This document shows, piece after piece, positions 44,847 to 57,232 of a DNA stretch of 64,000 nt. Origin of the DNA: Solen grandis (lineage: Eukaryota; Mollusca; Bivalvia; Adapedonta; Solenidae); the NCBI GenBank assembly GCA_021229015.1, contig CM037790.1:52880771-52944770 (forward strand), in the 5' to 3' direction. A model generated the notes under the pieces. It saw only the letters and a program-made list of their open reading frames with translations. It was not told the DNA's origin and did no database searches. Every line of letters starts with the position of its first letter. Within the stretch, counting starts at the first letter, position 1. Made by a program: the position numbers and the translations under genes.

Positions 44847-45029
44847 TCGCCATGGGGTGGGGCGGGCCCTGAATTGGCTCCGCAATGGCTGTTTTTGGAA
44901 TACCCAAGTAAGTGTCTTTTTATCCCCCCCGGTGGTGGGCCGTCCCCGGGGCTCCGCCTGGGAGGCTCAATGGGCCCTGAATTCTCTTCCAGAAGAAAAT
45001 GAGCCAGAACTCCCATTGTATATACTACT
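44847..45029 (-). repeat. right terminal inverted repeat
   Basis: Inverted partner of 41962-42148. It differs by small indels (GGGGG against GGGGAGA near the middle) and scattered substitutions. Confidence 0.88.
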
Positions 45030-46500
45030 CTACCGATTATCTGTAAACGAGCTGCTTTAACAGGGGATATAAATCAAAATAACATTAAAAAATAATTGAT
45101 TTTGTAAATGAGAATATCTATTATTTAAATGAGAATATCTATTATCTCACTGCAATTAATCAATGCCTGTTTAAATGAAGTTATCCTATGTCCGCTCTTT
45201 CAAATGCATGCTATAGGTATGGTATATAGCATGGTTTCGTTTCTGATTTTCCTTTTCGCAAATCATTAAATTACAGAATCTCGATGTTTTGTTAATTATA
45301 TCTATAATGCATATATAGATCGTATATAATTTGACAGAAGAAAATTGCTTATCATAAGAAGACAGTCGTATTCTTCTTCCTTAAAGGAAGTTTATACAAT
45401 CACTATTTGAATACTTCATTTTTGTTTAAATAGACATATAATAATTGATATAAATCTTATGAACAGGGGACGGTGTTCACGCGAGGTTAAAGAGGACTTA
45501 TAACATTGGTATTGCTTGAAAATTTGTTCCTCGTTTATTAAAATTTACGCTGATAAACAAAAAAAAAAGCGACATTATTACATCGAAATAACTGTTCTCT
45601 CAGCGTTCTCAGCGCTTTAATTAAAAAACGGGAGGGATCATGAAACACGCACGCACGCCGCGCACATACGCCTCGTTTATCGTCTATTGAAATGTTTTAT
45701 TTGCTAAAACGGGAGTAATGTTGAAGCAATGGAATCAGTAATTTCCATGGAACTAAAATCACTTTTATAGACATGTACATGTAAACAAAAAAATGCAAAT
45801 GTGACGGAAATGGGGATAGAACAACTCTGCATGTTAAGTTTATACAAAAGGCGCTAGAATGTGAAATTAATACATCTTTGCATTTGAGAATTCAGAAACC
45901 ACCCAACTGCATAAACTTCTTGGGAAAATAACAGTGAAGAGGATCTTACGTGATATTTCATGAATATTTTCAATTAGGAAAAAGAATTTTAACTGAAACC
46001 CTTAGGAAAAGAAAATGAGTTTCGCACTTCATTTCAAATATTCTTTGCATTGGTTCGATTGCTTATACCACAAAGGGCGCAGTATCTGACTTTGTATCAA
46101 TCAACAAATCATTTATTCAAATGTATTGCAAAGGAAGAATAGACACATCAACAATTGAAAGGATCAAGGGAGTCTTTCAGAGACAGTCTTTATGTACTTC
46201 GCCTCCTAAAGTATCAAACTATGCACACACGTGACATAATCCTATAGTTTGGTCGCTGGGTTAACGTCCTAGTGTATTAGCCAATCACGTAAAATGCATT
46301 GTGATATGGCAACGAAGTAACAACCATAAAAATACTCTAGCCTTGGAAAATAATAAACTCTATTCACTATTCTATATGCCTTGGCATATTGCATCACGGA
46401 ATATAAACCGCCCCTTTCAACCGGGCCCAGTGCCTAGAGTTTCTTTCCCATCACCTGGAGAACGTGGGTTGGTTCCCTGTCCTGACATATAAATGGTACT
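45030..46500. other. intergenic, no gene seen
   Basis: Return to AT-rich sequence immediately outside the inverted repeat. An imperfect direct duplication of AAATGAGAATATCTATTAT lies near 45105-45145. No gene. Confidence 0.55.
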
Positions 46501-46504
46501 GATA

Positions 46505-46730
46505 TGTGCCTGGATAGCGTAATTATGACGCGCCTCGCTTATCACCAATGCGTACCGGGTTCGATTCCTGGGTGCGTACGTGAGAGGGTGCAGAGGTCGC
46601 CCGAACAGACACGTGTTGTTTTTTTCAAGGATCTCCGATTTCCTCCCACAATAATGACCACATACGCCGCCATTAGAGCCATCGAGAGTGATTAATATAA
46701 GTTGTAATGACTTGTTCGTAATCGATGTAA
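46505..46730 (+). mobile_element. tRNA-derived SINE, family C
   Basis: A head with a degenerate A box and the B box GGGTTCGATTCCTGG is followed by ATTTCCTCCCACAATAATGA, CGCCGCCATTAGAGCCATCG and an ATAAGTTGTAATGACTTG 3' region. The family differs from A and B. The ends are not sharply defined and no target duplication was found. Confidence 0.65.
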
Positions 46731-49700
46731 AACAGAAAAACAAAAAAATAATAATACTCTAAACTACTGGTATGTCGCTTAGCTTAGCTCAGTTAGTTTC
46801 AAGGTCTGTTTCCTGATCATTTGTGTACAGCGATGCACTAAGTCTGGGCCGTGAAGACAATATCCTCAATGACTTAACTACGTTCTGTGGAAAGTCAAAC
46901 CCAAGCGATAACCACACACTTTCAAAGTTAGAAGTCTTAGGCACTATACCATGAAACCATTGTTATTTTTATGGTTTAGTGCAATCCTTCAGATGTTTTA
47001 AGACATATTAGTTCAAGGGGAAAAAAGAAAGAAAATAGATTCAGTTGCAATAAAATATGTGGAAGATGCATTTTTTTTTGCGCAGTCACTCGTGAAAATA
47101 CAAGTTTCTAAGTTCACGAGATGAGATAAAATATTACACTCCCCCCACCAAACAAAAAAAAAAATGTTGGTAAGAGTGAAGTTATCCTTCCCTTAATTTG
47201 TGCTGTGAAATTTAATTTATGTCGCAGTATACATCCACTAAAAACTGAAAGAAACAACGCTACATATATCTTGATTAAATACCGTTGAAATTATGTTCAT
47301 ACCCTGTAAACTGAAAAAAAAAAAACACCAAAAAAAAAAAAAATTTGGGGCTGGGTTAAAGTATTGATAATACCTTATACATTAAAAATCTAAAGAAATA
47401 TTAATCTTTTTAATATGATAAACTTCGTATTTTCAAGAAACCTGCCAAAAGAAAGAGCATTAACAATCCTTTTATATATTATACATGTAATCAACCCTTC
47501 GCCGTGAGAAGCCATTTACCAAAACGTCGAGGCTAAAATAGTGTTTCTGTCGTTAATTAAGACAGTTGTTTAATTCCTAATTAATGAGTGCATTACGAAA
47601 TAAATTAACAAAAATATAGTGTAATTAAGATTGTGATGTAATTTTGGAGTTAAATCATCGGCAAAGATAATATCATTTATCCCGTAAAACATTCAAAAAG
47701 TTGTAATTAAAATTCTTGGGGTTCAATTTCCCGTCTCAGCAAGGAGCATAATTTTTTTATCTGAATACATCTAATAATCTATCAGTATGTGCATATAAGA
47801 CAAGACTACTCTCATAATGATAAATTATTAATGTGAATTATTGACTTAGAAACCGGTATAAATTGATTTAAATGTGGTAATTTCAATGTACCTCTTTCCA
47901 GAATAAACTTGCACTTCGACTCGTTTATTCCTTTCTTTCAATGATCTATCTGATTCAGTTCAAGAAAACACATGGATCCATTTTGTATTTCCTTAGTTTT
48001 GATTAATTGATATCGACAAAAGGAAAGACATGGAGATTTTCTCTTGATGTAATCCATAACATGTTTTCAGCGTGTCATTGAAGACATGTCTTTTTTTTTA
48101 ATGCAGTGTTTATGTTCAATTTCGTTACCCCAATATCTTGTTTATTCAGACATTGATTCATTGACGAAATACCACTATTTTACAAATATGAATTGAATGT
48201 TTTATACATTCATAACGCTGTTTACTCATCTATGTTTCAAGAAATAGCGACCATGTATTTTAACTTTCTAATACTTTGTTATTAATTGAGGCGAAGGTTT
48301 CAAGCTGTTTTTTTTTTTTTAATAAATCAAAGGTAAGACACTTAAAAGCTCCAAATACTTTGCATCCAGTCTCCAAATACGGACCTGAAGCTCTACCAAT
48401 TTCGCCACTTTGGAATTCACAATCACGTGACGCTATGTAAATGCAATTTTTCAATAATTATTATTACCCCAAACTTATGTATTATAGAAAATTTTGAGAA
48501 TTGTGAAATTTGGGCACTTTTTAAATTGCATACAATAGTCATGTTACATTGATTATACAGGAAATTTAGCAATTGCTTATTAAATCAGTTTTATAGGACA
48601 CTCAGTTGTGATATAGGTAAGCTGGAAAGCATGCATTCATTATTTAGTAGTTTATATTCATTAATTATCAGTTTCTTGACATATATTAATATCAAATTTG
48701 ACTTCTACAAATGCCATGGCTAAAACCGTGTGAACCAAAGTAAGGCAACATGTAATCAGAAAAGGAATTTTATAGCAAACATGATTTTATTGAAATTAGG
48801 TAAGTTAATTTAGAACATTTGCCTGCCTTCCCGAAGGTGGTACGACACATCTAAACGCATTATTCTCATAGACCAATCTTTACCTAAGTGTTCTATATAC
48901 AGAACTTAATTATATATCCCTGAAAGATATTGGTATATATTTAGCAATACTGAAAACTATGCCATGGTATTGCTTAAACCTTTAACAGTATAGGACGACA
49001 AATGCAAGGAGAAACTTGTTCAATTAAGAATCTATAGCCTGTGGTGATATATGATGATACCAAGGAATTGATGTTAAATGTAAGGGGAGTAACTTACGTA
49101 ATTTTCAGGCCTAATTGAATGGCCACTTGTGGCTACTTGATAGTTTTGTTAAAAAATTGATATAAATCCTAACTGCACAGATCACAGACCTTTTTTATAT
49201 CCTAATTTATCCTATTTTGTTAAAACTAACCAAAATCATTTCATTTATTATGTGAAAATGTGAATATAAACAATTATATATAATGTTGTATCACTGCAAT
49301 ACCACGCCGTAGGGCAGTAGAATGGTACCACCAGAGACCGTGATCATATTTTCCATGTCATTACACCTAGCCCGGTAATTATTACAGAAAAAATTCCAGA
49401 TTGTTTGTCACTGATACAATTCACCAAAACTTTCTTTTTATAATGATTGCCAGATGTTTTCATAAATCTTCAATGGAGTATTACATAAATATTCTATGAC
49501 TCGACTTAAAAAGTAAAGCGCACATATGTATACTTGATGACAAGAAGCCTATTTAAATGAAATTCTGGAAAGAAATGAATACATTTAATAGGTCATAAGA
49601 TTAAAAGCTTATTCGAGGTAATATAACGATCGATTGTCACTGATCAGTCGTGTAAAATCCGGCGAATATCATATTTAATCTGCCTCAAGGAATATATATT

Positions 49701-49932
49701 TAAGTTCCCCCTTTTTTAATAAAAAATATCGCTATGCAACTTCAGTAGATCCGGCATATTGCGTGCACACTGCATACAGAAACCGGTTTTAAGAAGTTTC
49801 TAATATGGATTCCGGGAATCATAATGTTATGAAAAGAGAGTAGACTATTATAGACGATGTATTTTAATATTATGTATCATTAACAAGGGGCCTATTTCTT
49901 GAAATGATTTCGCTATTACTAATTGTATATAA
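46731..49932. other. intergenic, no gene seen
   Basis: AT-rich with A runs near 47160 and 47310-47343. No gene, RNA or element recognised with confidence. Confidence 0.55.
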
Positions 49933-49940
49933 ATGATCAA

Positions 49941-50272
49941 CGTCTGAGACCCACGTCCAATGATAATTTCATCGGCCGTGGGATTATACGGTCAATTTCT
50001 GTCGTTTTAGTACTACAGCAAAGTTACAATTTGATTGGATGCCCCGGATAGCTCGGGGCAAATTGAACAGCCAATCGTATGGCCTGTTCTTCTCTGCTGT
50101 AGGATTGATCGCAATTTCTACCTCTTTGGCAAAGTGTACTCGGTTTGTTAACCGCGTTTTTATTGGTCGGTATTTATATCGACTTACGCTGAAAAACGAC
50201 GAAATGTTAACGTATTTACCCACGGCTGATAGATGGAGTGAAACGTAACAAATCAGGCGTGGGTCTCAGACG
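49941..50272. mobile_element. 332-bp MITE with 15-bp TIRs
   Basis: Ends CGTCTGAGACCCACG and CGTGGGTCTCAGACG are perfect inverted repeats. They are flanked by ATGATCAA (49933-49940) and ATGATAAA (50273-50280), an 8-bp duplication with one mismatch, which would fit hAT-type integration. The middle has a GCCCCGGATAGCTCGGGGC hairpin. Overlapping frames of 69 and 79 codons on opposite strands are not genes. Confidence 0.85.
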
Positions 50273-50280
50273 ATGATAAA

Positions 50281-52552
50281 TTATAAAATATCATATATAG
50301 CTTATATGTTGAATTACTTGTACTCTCGTATTGATATATTATGTCCAGTGAATCAATATGAAAACAACAAAAAAAACAAAAAAAAAAAAAAAAAAAAAAA
50401 CACTAAAGTATATAAGGTATATAAGAGCTAACCCTGATTGACTAATCTTTATATATCACTGTTCAGATGGTAATGACAGCTCAGAAGTTTTCCGACCCCA
50501 TGTAGCCCCTTTTACTGGAATATAAACGGGGTTAACCAGATATATAATTAGGGATCAAATGGTATACAAATTAAATCATATGCATATGATTTACAGTTAA
50601 TAGGTATATTGCAATGAAACTTTGTCAAGTTTAGCGCATTTTTCATGTTATAAACATTCGGTTTGGGAAAAATTGTAGTAAGATTTAAGTAAAAAAGTGC
50701 TATTTTATACAAATAAATAAACAACAACAACAATAATAACAACCATACAATTGTCAGTTTGTCTAATTTATGTTGCTACACTTAAACATAAAATAGTGCA
50801 TTTCAGAACTAGTTATGAAACATTTTTTTAATTATTTTGAAATGATATTTTCATGGATATACTATATACATCCCATTTTGTTCATGAACAATACAAGACA
50901 GAAATTGTAAGACAACCAAATTATGTTGCTTTTACGTGCTACAATAGAATGCGTAATTAAGTCAAATTGATTTGTCTGACGGATGCTTATTTCTGCACAG
51001 ACAAATTAAACGGCAAACTATTTCGAATGAAAATAAATAGCTGAATTTCCGAGAGGTTGTCTCCAAGGAGTATTAGTGATTGTAGACGATATTAAAGTAA
51101 TATAAAATGGGCAAGTTAATATCTAAAAAAAACAAAAACAAAAAACAAAAAAAACACACAAACATACACACACACACACACAAGACAAGCAATTCCTAGG
51201 GCTTAAAATGTTACAGAGTCTAAGTGCATTTTGAGGTCGGGAAATGCGGTTGAGTCTGCTATTCTCCAATTCCTGTCATAGGTGGCTTTAAACAACCGTG
51301 TATTGACATTTTAGTGAAGCTAATATTAAAACCGTTGTGGGTAATTCGAGGAAACAAAATCGCTGTTTGAATATTAGTAATCTGATGGAAGTAACAAAAT
51401 AAACCTTGTGTGTGATCTAAGTAATCTATGGTTTGAATTTTAAAATATTCTGAAAGAAGACTGATTCTACGAAAAGAAGAAATCATGGAGAGATATTTTA
51501 ATACATGTTAAAAGACTTCATATCTATATTACTCAAAGAACGAGATGATTTTTGTGTCGGATGTGGCGCCGTTATGAAACATCACTGTATATTCAGAGTA
51601 TCATGGTTATTTAGTAACCATTCAGTAGTTGCTTTATTTGTATTTGAAATTAAATAAAATTGCACTGTTTGCGAGAATTTATGGTGAATCTATCGAAATT
51701 GGATAAATCTAAAAATAGCAACATTTGTGGAGAGCATCGTATAGTGGGTTCTTCGTATTGTTAAAAAATACGTCTACTATTCTTGTGGAACCTCGAGTAG
51801 CCTCGCAGCCTGTTATTTATATTCGAGTTTATGTTGTGTTGCGTTTATACGAACGCTCGGAAGGAAGACGCTGTAGTCTGGCACAATATTTACGTTCGTA
51901 TTCATAGAGCATGAGGTCCACTTGAAAAGCATGTATATGGACTTAAGCTAAGACAACTTTATGGCTGTGTGCGGTATTAAGTAGGGCTCTTGACGTCATT
52001 CGTACCCGATTCATTGTTGATAATGCCACACCAATAACGAGCAACAGATTATATAGCCCAAGTTTTACCTGTGCATTTTGTTTGTACCATATCATAAGCC
52101 TAAAAATTGTGATCTGTTATGTTTTTTTTTGTTCGTTTGTCATTCCTGTAGAATTTGTTTAATTCTGCTATGGAGTTCACAATAGAACTATTGTTGTTCA
52201 CAGCAATTGAGTATTCATTGATTAGTCCAGTCTGCATTATATTCTAATACTGCAACCATCATTATTTCCCTTTAAAATTAAAAACACACACCTTTAAAAC
52301 ATGTGACAGCATTGAGTCCTTTTTGAATTTAATTTTCTTCGTTTTGTGTGCTAAACTTGAATTATTTGATTTCATTCGAGTTATTTAACGCTTTTTATGC
52401 CTTCAAAGGCTAACCGACAGCCGGTTCACCTAAGAACTCTTTCCCGTTATTCTGACAGTAATAAATCTTCAGCACGTACCTCTATAGTTAACTAAGTACA
52501 GCGATGAAAGACGAATGACCACAAGAAAGAAATTGTAAGTCAATCATCTAAC
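50281..52552. other. intergenic, no gene seen
   Basis: AT-rich, with A runs near 50380-50401 and a CA run near 51163-51182. Nothing else identified. Confidence 0.55.
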
Positions 52553-52617
52553 TGTGCCCGAGTGGAAATCGAACCAACAACTCTCGGATTCACAGCCAAG
52601 CGCCATTACGGCCGGTA
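52553..52617 (-). mobile_element. tRNA-derived SINE head, minus strand
   Basis: Minus strand carries TGGTTCGATTTCC (B box) preceded by a tRNA-like segment (GGCGCTTGGCTGTGAATCCG). Stem pairing is partial, so it is a tRNA relic or SINE head. Confidence 0.55.
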
Positions 52618-52705
52618 TGAAACCCATTACTCCTATCCTGTGGTTGGGCACTAGGACATGGTATAACTCATATATGTTTAGAGGAATCCCAACAGTAAAA
52701 ACATT

Positions 52706-52728
52706 CCCGCGATTTCGCGGGTTTTTTT
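52706..52728 (+). terminator. hairpin plus T run, terminator-like
   Basis: CCCGCGA-TT-TCGCGGG followed by seven T. In bacteria this would be a Rho-independent terminator. In this eukaryotic context the T run could at most end a Pol III transcript, and no such gene is upstream. Possibly chance. Confidence 0.25.
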
Positions 52729-53105
52729 CCTATTATGCATACAAAGATAAATTTACTCCAATTCAGTTAAAACTCGGATCGATGTAAATTGGAAATTTTC
52801 GACACGTGTGATTACAGTTGTCCGTTATAATATCCGTAATATGTTAAAAGGTAAATTTTCCTAACTTGTAATCATTTCCCTGAGGTATATATGAACCATT
52901 TAAGGTAGAGTGAAATATCAAGTATAAACACTACCCATACATTTACTTTTTTTACAAGCATAATTACAATAATAAAATAACATTAACACCTTTAAACTAA
53001 AAAAAAAAAAAAATAAAAATAAAAATAAAAAAAAAAAATGAAATACTTATGAACCTTGTCAAATATTGAAATTGGTCCCATTATTTAGATCTTAGATAAT
53101 ATTAA

Positions 53106-54316
53106 CAAGAGGGCCAAGATGGCCCTTGGTCGCTCACCTGAGAAAGATGATTGCTTAAGAAATAAAGATGCTTGAGTGTAAAAGTGAAATCTGGCTTTTT
53201 TTTATGGTGAAATTGGCATAACTCCTAAATTTACAAGTCAATATCAGTTATAATTGAACCCGATTGTGAGATTATGGGCATAAACATTGTCTTAAAGTTT
53301 AAAAATGATTGTTAAAAAAATTAAGTTGGTAGAGAATAAACAAAGTGAAATCTTGCATTTTTTGTATTAAAAGGGGCATAACTCCTTACCTAAATGACCC
53401 ATCTCAGCCACAATTGAACTCAATCGATTTTAACAATGTCAAAATTTAAAAAAAAAGGTTTTTAAAAAATAACTAATTGGTCAGCCATAATCGAACTCAA
53501 TCGAGACCTTATAGTCATAAGCATTGTCATAAAGTTTGAAGATGATTGCTCAAAAGATGAAGATGCTAGAGTGTAAACAAAGTGATTTCTGGCATTTTTT
53601 GAATATCAAAAGGGGCATAACTTCTGAACTAATTGACGGATCTCAGCATTAATTGAACTCAATCGAGACCTTATAGTCATAAACATTGTAATAAAGTTTG
53701 AAGATGATTGCTCAAAAGATGAAGATGCTAGAGTGTAAACAACGTGTAATCTGGCATTTTTTTATATTAAAAGGGGCTTAACTCCTGACTAATCAACTGA
53801 TCTCAGTCATAATCAAACTCAATCGAGACATTATGGTCATAAGCATTGCCATAAAGTTTGAAGATGATTGCTCAAAAGATGAAGATGCTAGAGTGTAAAC
53901 AATGTGAAATATGGCATTTTTGAATATTAAAAGGGGCATAACTCCTGACCTAATTGATGAATCTCAGCCATAATCGAACTCAATCGAAACCTTATGGTCA
54001 TAAGCATTTCCATAAAGTTTGAAGAGGATTGCTCAAAAGATGAAGATGCTAGAGTGTAAACAACTTGAAATATGGCATTTTTTGAATATTAAAAGGGGCA
54101 TAACTCCTGACCTAATGGTACGATATCAGCCATAATCGATCTTGGCCGTGATTTTATGGTTGTAAACATTGATATAAAGTTTGAAGATAATTGCTCATAA
54201 AATGAAGATGCTAGAGTGCAAACGAACAAATTGTGGACGACGGACGACGGACGGACGGACGACGGACATTCATCGATCCTAAAAGCTCATCCTGAGAACA
54301 CGTGCTCAGGTGAGCT
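53106..54316. mobile_element. element with about seven 160-bp tandem repeats
   Basis: The left end has a GGGCCAAGATGGCCC palindrome and GCTCACCTGAG (53132-53142). The right end has CTCAGGTGAGC (54305-54315), its exact inverse. Between them, a unit of about 160 bp recurs, marked by AAGGGGCATAACTCCTGACC, AATCGAACTCAATCGAGACC and GATGAAGATGCTAGAGTG, at about 53218, 53378, 53470 (partial), 53618, 53777, 53939 and 54101. A GAC/GGAC-rich run lies at 54236-54267. The layout recalls mollusc non-autonomous elements with tandem cores, such as the pearl type. Confidence 0.85.
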
Positions 54317-56869
54317 TAAAATCAAATTTGATTCCCCACGAGTAAGATATTTGCATTATACAATAAGTCTTCGACGCAGATATGCATTGATCCAAACAAT
54401 TATATTAATCTTATTCATGAACTGATGTATGTACTTGATGCGATTGAAAAAAATGACCCAATTGCTTTATGGGTTGAATTAACAATAACGCAAATTTTCA
54501 AAAATTACAATAGAAGTGAATTCTGGTGAAGTGTGCATAAAGAGAAAATACGATAATAAATTTATATTTAAAATACTGTTTCTTTATTGCATATTGATCT
54601 TAGGATGTTTTCATGAGCAGTTGAGATCAATAAAGGAAACATCATTTTTCTTTTGATTGCATTCTCCTTTTGGCAATGTTTTCAAATCTAAATTCCCATA
54701 AAAAAAAAAAAAAAAAAAAAAATGAAATATAAGATATTGCCTTGACTCCAATAGATATATATGTGTTGCCCTTCAACATTTTACGTACTAAAGTTTTTTC
54801 ATTTAGAAATTGTATCCCCCTGATTATCAGACTCTAATATTTTCAAATTGTTGCAAAATAAATTGTAACATATTACAAGCAAAATGTATCTACACAATAA
54901 AGATTATAATTTTAAGGCATGAAGAACTAGCAATTATCATCGTATAACATACTTACATTTAATAACAAGCAATATATATATATTTCAATATAGCGTTTGT
55001 TAAATACCGCGACCAATGAATCACTGTTTCGAACATTTATGCAGTTAGTCAAATATATTTGGTAAATCTGAATGGACAATAACAGTTTAAAAAAGTCTTA
55101 AAAAATGAAAAGAAAAATAAAAAAAAAAAAATATCGTCAGTTAGGATAAAAAGCGAACAACAGTTATGAAAAGAAACAAACTAAAATATATCTAATTCAA
55201 CTCAGCATATATCAACATTTTCATCATCGAAACTAAATTAGAGTCTATTTTAAGAAAATGCATTGACTTTAAAAAATAAACTTTTGTGTTTTAAGATCTT
55301 GGGATCTACACCTTTTTGGCCTACTAGTATTTATTTGAGCTTAACAATTGCAGTCATATTCACAGAAAATAGGACAAAAACATATAAAATAACAGCTGTT
55401 ATTTTACGTGATATATCTACTGTTTATAGTCGATGTTTACTAAAATCACTCTATGTATTTAATATGACCACTTTTAAGATACCATTTGTACTACTAGTAA
55501 GAAATGTTAGCTTAGAAAATGTTATCTTACAATATTTATGTCGGTGAAATATGAGGCACACATGATAAACAGAATATTAACAAAGCAATGCCTGTGAGAA
55601 ATACATGTTTAGATTAGATTTTTCTGTATTATATTACAGTTTGTGAGTTATGTTTCATGATTAATGAGATTTCGGACAATTTTATGTCTCATATTCAATT
55701 TCCCAAAAGAATATTTGAATGAATATGTCTTGCATTCGGAACCAAGTGTATGCATGAAAAATTTACTTAAAACTGGTAAATTACTTGGAGAAGAAATGCT
55801 ACATGTATTTAGAGAACTTTCTTGTGGTTTAAATAAGCTTTAATATAAGTTTCCAAATATCAAATGCCGATCGATGACCCCAATGTCTAAAATAAGAAAA
55901 AAGGCCTTTTGACTTTTGTTTCATGTTTCTATAACGTACTTTTTGAGTATAAGTTCTATTGGGTCATTTTAGGCCAACAGATTGATATTTGATTTTACCT
56001 AATGACTTTGATCGTTTCCAATTTGGAAAAAGAAAAGTACAGATGAACAGCAAGGAGATCATAACATACACCCTCTTTAACGCTTTTAAGAACAACCGCC
56101 AATAAGTGACTGCTGTAAAGCGCAAACGTCTTTGGTAATTGACGTCAAATCTTAGGTCTTAAATCATCATCTAAAATAGAAAAGCATTGCATTCAAGCTC
56201 AGGTCGCTTGAAAGCCTATAGAATTTATTGATATGAACTTATCAGCAAACTTTTTATTAAAATTTAACGACAAAAAAAAAGAAGAAATCAGTGGTGATAG
56301 TGACGAGAATAGACAGTACAAACCAAATAGGATCGACCAATTAATTGATATATTTTATGAAACACGGCATTCTCGGTATTCATATTTTATGCATGAACTT
56401 GATGTCTGTGGGTTAAATGTCTTTGTTATATTATATCAATTTGAATCTGAAACACGTTCCGAGAAATAAATGATTAAACTTTAAATCAAATTAAATATAA
56501 ATATATGGTACTCATTAGATATCTGCCAATGTGGAAATTTCACGAGTTTTACCTGAGAGTTGAAATAAAGGAATAAACTCCTTACACTGTTAATCTGTCA
56601 ATGTCAAGCCAATGCGATTTCAACATGTTTTAGGCAGCACACCCAACACTTTTAATTTTCCATAGAGGCATGCTTCTTTGTAATTAAGACATGAAAAGAA
56701 AAATCTTCAGAATTTAAAAAAATCAAATAAGTCGAGATGACTTTTATCATTAAAAAACCAAAATATTATCAGTCGATATCATTTATAACATTAATTGGGC
56801 GCTATAAATAATCAACTGTTATTCAGAATTGCTTCGATAAGCTTTGAGTGTGTAACACTTTGTAATATT
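54317..56869. other. intergenic, no gene seen
   Basis: AT-rich with an A run at 54700-54721. A 78-codon plus-strand frame at 56233-56469 with an ATG is hydrophilic and has no known motif or splice support, so I do not call it. Confidence 0.5.
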
Positions 56870-56871
56870 TA

Positions 56872-57230
56872 GGCCATATTCAAGGGCAAGTAACTCAAAA
56901 TTAATCTGACTGATAGCTTATATTATTTTTATTAATGTTTGTGATTTCATTTCAAGTCATTATGTAAATTTGAAACCAAATGATCAAATAGAAGTTCTGT
57001 TATGTTTAAAACTGTAAATATATCGCATTTTTTTTTTTTAGAAAAAGGAGGAAGATAGTTTGAGGAAAATTGATATATATTTTTGCATGAGTAATTATAG
57101 TATAAAATCTATCGCATAGAATTTCTACAAATTTTGTACAGAGACAGGGAATAAAGTACTAAACATTGATTTTGATACCTTATGAGATGTTGTTTGCCCC
57201 TTTTTCAGTTACTTGCCCTTGAGTATGGCC
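56872..57230. mobile_element. 359-bp MITE with TA target duplication
   Basis: Ends GGCCATATTCAAGGGCAAGT and ACTTGCCCTTGAGTATGGCC are inverted repeats with one mismatch. TA flanks both (56870-56871, 57231-57232), as for Tc1/mariner-type elements. AT-rich, non-coding interior. Confidence 0.87.
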
Positions 57231-57232
57231 TA

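Larger units (their letters stand above)
41962..45029. mobile_element. GC-rich 3.07-kb element with long terminal inverted repeats
   Basis: Inverted repeats at 41962-42148 and 44847-45029 are over 90 percent alike by eye. The outer ends read AGTAGTATATACAATGG. They bracket sequence that is visibly GC-rich while both flanks are AT-rich. The inside holds a decayed minus-strand coding region (42243-43080) and hairpin arrays (43082-44510). I see no clear target duplication and no transposase. Long-TIR elements with internal repeats recall Foldback-type transposons, but the content is unfamiliar. It may be a non-autonomous transposon carrying captured foreign sequence. Confidence 0.8.

Noticed and set aside
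46769..46800. TTAGCTCAGTTAG resembling a tRNA A box
   Set aside because: No B box at the right distance and no cloverleaf.
49984..50248. Opposite-strand frames of 79 and 69 codons
   Set aside because: Both lie wholly inside the 332-bp MITE and reflect its inverted structure.
56233..56469. 78-codon plus-strand frame with ATG
   Set aside because: Plausible composition but no splice sites, no homologous motif and no second copy. Not enough to call a gene.
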